From NCBI GenBank assembly GCA_029977605.1, contig JAPOKN010000018.1, positions 1-21,574 of the forward strand: DNA of 21,574 nucleotides, in the 5' to 3' direction. Under the pieces are notes generated by a model that was not told the DNA's origin, ran no database searches, and saw nothing but the letters and a program-made list of their open reading frames with translations. The position numbers and the translations under genes are program-made. The first letter of the stretch is position 1. Each line of letters starts with the position of its first letter. This DNA is from Methanobacteriota archaeon. Lineage in GTDB: Archaea; Thermoplasmatota; Poseidoniia; MGIII; CG-Epi1. Below, piece by piece: positions 21,237 through 21,574 of the stretch.

Positions 21237-21574
21237 ATGGCCTGGTTTGGTGGAAAAAAGAAAAAAGCAAAAAAGAGCCCCCCTGTCTTAGAGCCTGTAG
21301 GTAATCCTGCAGTTCAAGCTGCTCCGGCGGTTCAAGCAGCCCCAGCAGTACAAGCTGTACCTGCGGTTCAAGCAGCTCCTGCAGTGCAAGCAGCCCCTGC
21401 CATTCAAGCCGTACCTGCAGTTCAGCCTGTAGTTGAAGTTGCACCTGTAGGTGTTGTTGCCGATACTAATATTTCAGTAAGTACTGATACAAATCAAAAC
21501 AATACTAGCAAAGAATGGTCTAAGAAAAGTAATAAACCATTATTTGACATTCATAAGAAACTGGACTTCATGAT
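21237..21574 (+). CDS. Partial gene with PAVQAA hexapeptide repeats, right edge
   Basis: An ATG frame open to the window end (112 codons, no stop). GGTGA four bases upstream is a plausible ribosome binding site. The N-terminus MAWFGG is followed by a lysine-rich run (KKKKAKK), then seven PAVQA(A/V) units (residues about 24-65), a valine-rich stretch, a polar Asn/Thr/Ser linker and finally a basic segment (EWSKKSNKPLFDIHKK) that may begin a folded domain. The repeat should form a stiff extended linker like the Ala-Pro linkers of multidomain proteins. A basic N-terminus with a Pro-Ala spacer could tether the C-terminal domain to membrane or nucleic acid, but this is guesswork. Function unknown; the gene continues outside the window. 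Confidence 0.7.
   Translation, partial: MAWFGGKKKKAKKSPPVLEPVGNPAVQAAPAVQAAPAVQAVPAVQAAPAVQAAPAIQAVPAVQPVVEVAPVGVVADTNISVSTDTNQNNTSKEWSKKSNKPLFDIHKKLDFM
21306..21431 (+). repeat. 18-bp imperfect tandem repeat (7 units) encoding PAVQA(A/V)
   Basis: Seven in-frame units of 18 bases each encode Pro-Ala-Val/Ile-Gln-Ala/Pro-Ala/Val. Third-codon positions vary between units (for example GCA, GCT, GCC, GCG for Ala), while the peptide is nearly constant. This argues for selection on the protein rather than recent DNA duplication. Confidence 0.9.

Noticed and set aside
21306..21431. Tandem repeat as a CRISPR-like array
   Set aside because: Units are 18 bases, directly adjacent without spacers, in frame and with synonymous changes; this is a coding repeat.
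21019..21444. 141-codon minus-strand frame rich in Leu and Gln
   Set aside because: Its LQ-rich sequence is simply the reverse reading of the PAVQAA codons and overlaps two plausible plus-strand genes.

Overview
The window is AT-rich (about one third G+C by eye) and archaeal. It encodes ribosomal protein eS17, a TBP-fold protein, Dph2 of diphthamide synthesis, a type 2 methionine aminopeptidase, a geranylgeranyl-reductase-family flavoprotein and a tRNA-Gln typical of archaea. Large membrane-anchored surface proteases with CARDB/PKD-like stalks, a class 2 (quinone-linked) dihydroorotate dehydrogenase and acidic single-pass membrane proteins suggest a heterotrophic planktonic Thermoplasmatota lineage, such as Marine Group II (Poseidoniales) or Marine Group III. 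That placement is inference; no rRNA is present. I see no insertion sequence, phage gene, CRISPR array or integrase.

Layout. 1-147: left edge, with a short open frame running off the end on the minus strand, a perfect small inverted repeat and a TATA-like box. 148-897: a SMUG1-like uracil-DNA glycosylase. 952-1951: a DUF6580/ECF S-component-like membrane protein overlapping a secreted DUF4430 protein, a possible small-molecule uptake pair. 1990-7937: two large surface peptidases, a clostripain-family (C11) enzyme and a subtilase whose C-terminus crosses the membrane and ends in a cytoplasmic zinc ribbon. 7940-9288 (minus): class 2 pyrD and a small membrane protein. 9339-10016: a GT2 glycosyltransferase divergent from the previous unit. 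10028-12567 (minus): an acidic-tailed membrane protein, then a TTGA-overlapped pair of eS17 and a geranylgeranyl reductase. 12667-13620: a PRC-barrel protein, tRNA-Gln(CUG), a small membrane protein and a PqqD-like protein. 13661-16558: Dph2, a divergent TBP-like protein, a stand-alone asparagine-synthase-type PP-loop protein and a MazG-like pyrophosphohydrolase. 16600-21067: citrate synthase, a TsaC/Sua5-type YrdC protein, MetAP2 and a CLC-family protein with CBS domains. 21104-end: a 42-residue ORF and a truncated gene with a PAVQAA hexapeptide repeat.

Expression logic. Almost every gene that heads a unit has an AT-rich TATA-like box centred about 23-30 bases upstream of its start codon, with no room for a leader, so mostly leaderless transcription is likely. 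Genes inside units are packed with 4-base NTGA overlaps and often start with TTG or GTG; several of these have a recognisable Shine-Dalgarno match. The functional theme is mixed housekeeping (translation and tRNA/EF2 modification, lipid saturation, TCA entry, pyrimidine synthesis, nucleotide sanitation, base repair) plus extracellular protein degradation and uptake. I found no clear multi-gene novel system. The most unusual points are the SMUG1-like enzyme, the zinc-ribbon-tailed subtilase, the degenerate TBP-like protein coupled to a PP-loop synthetase, the CLC protein lacking its gating glutamate, and an orphan PqqD-like protein coupled to a small membrane protein.
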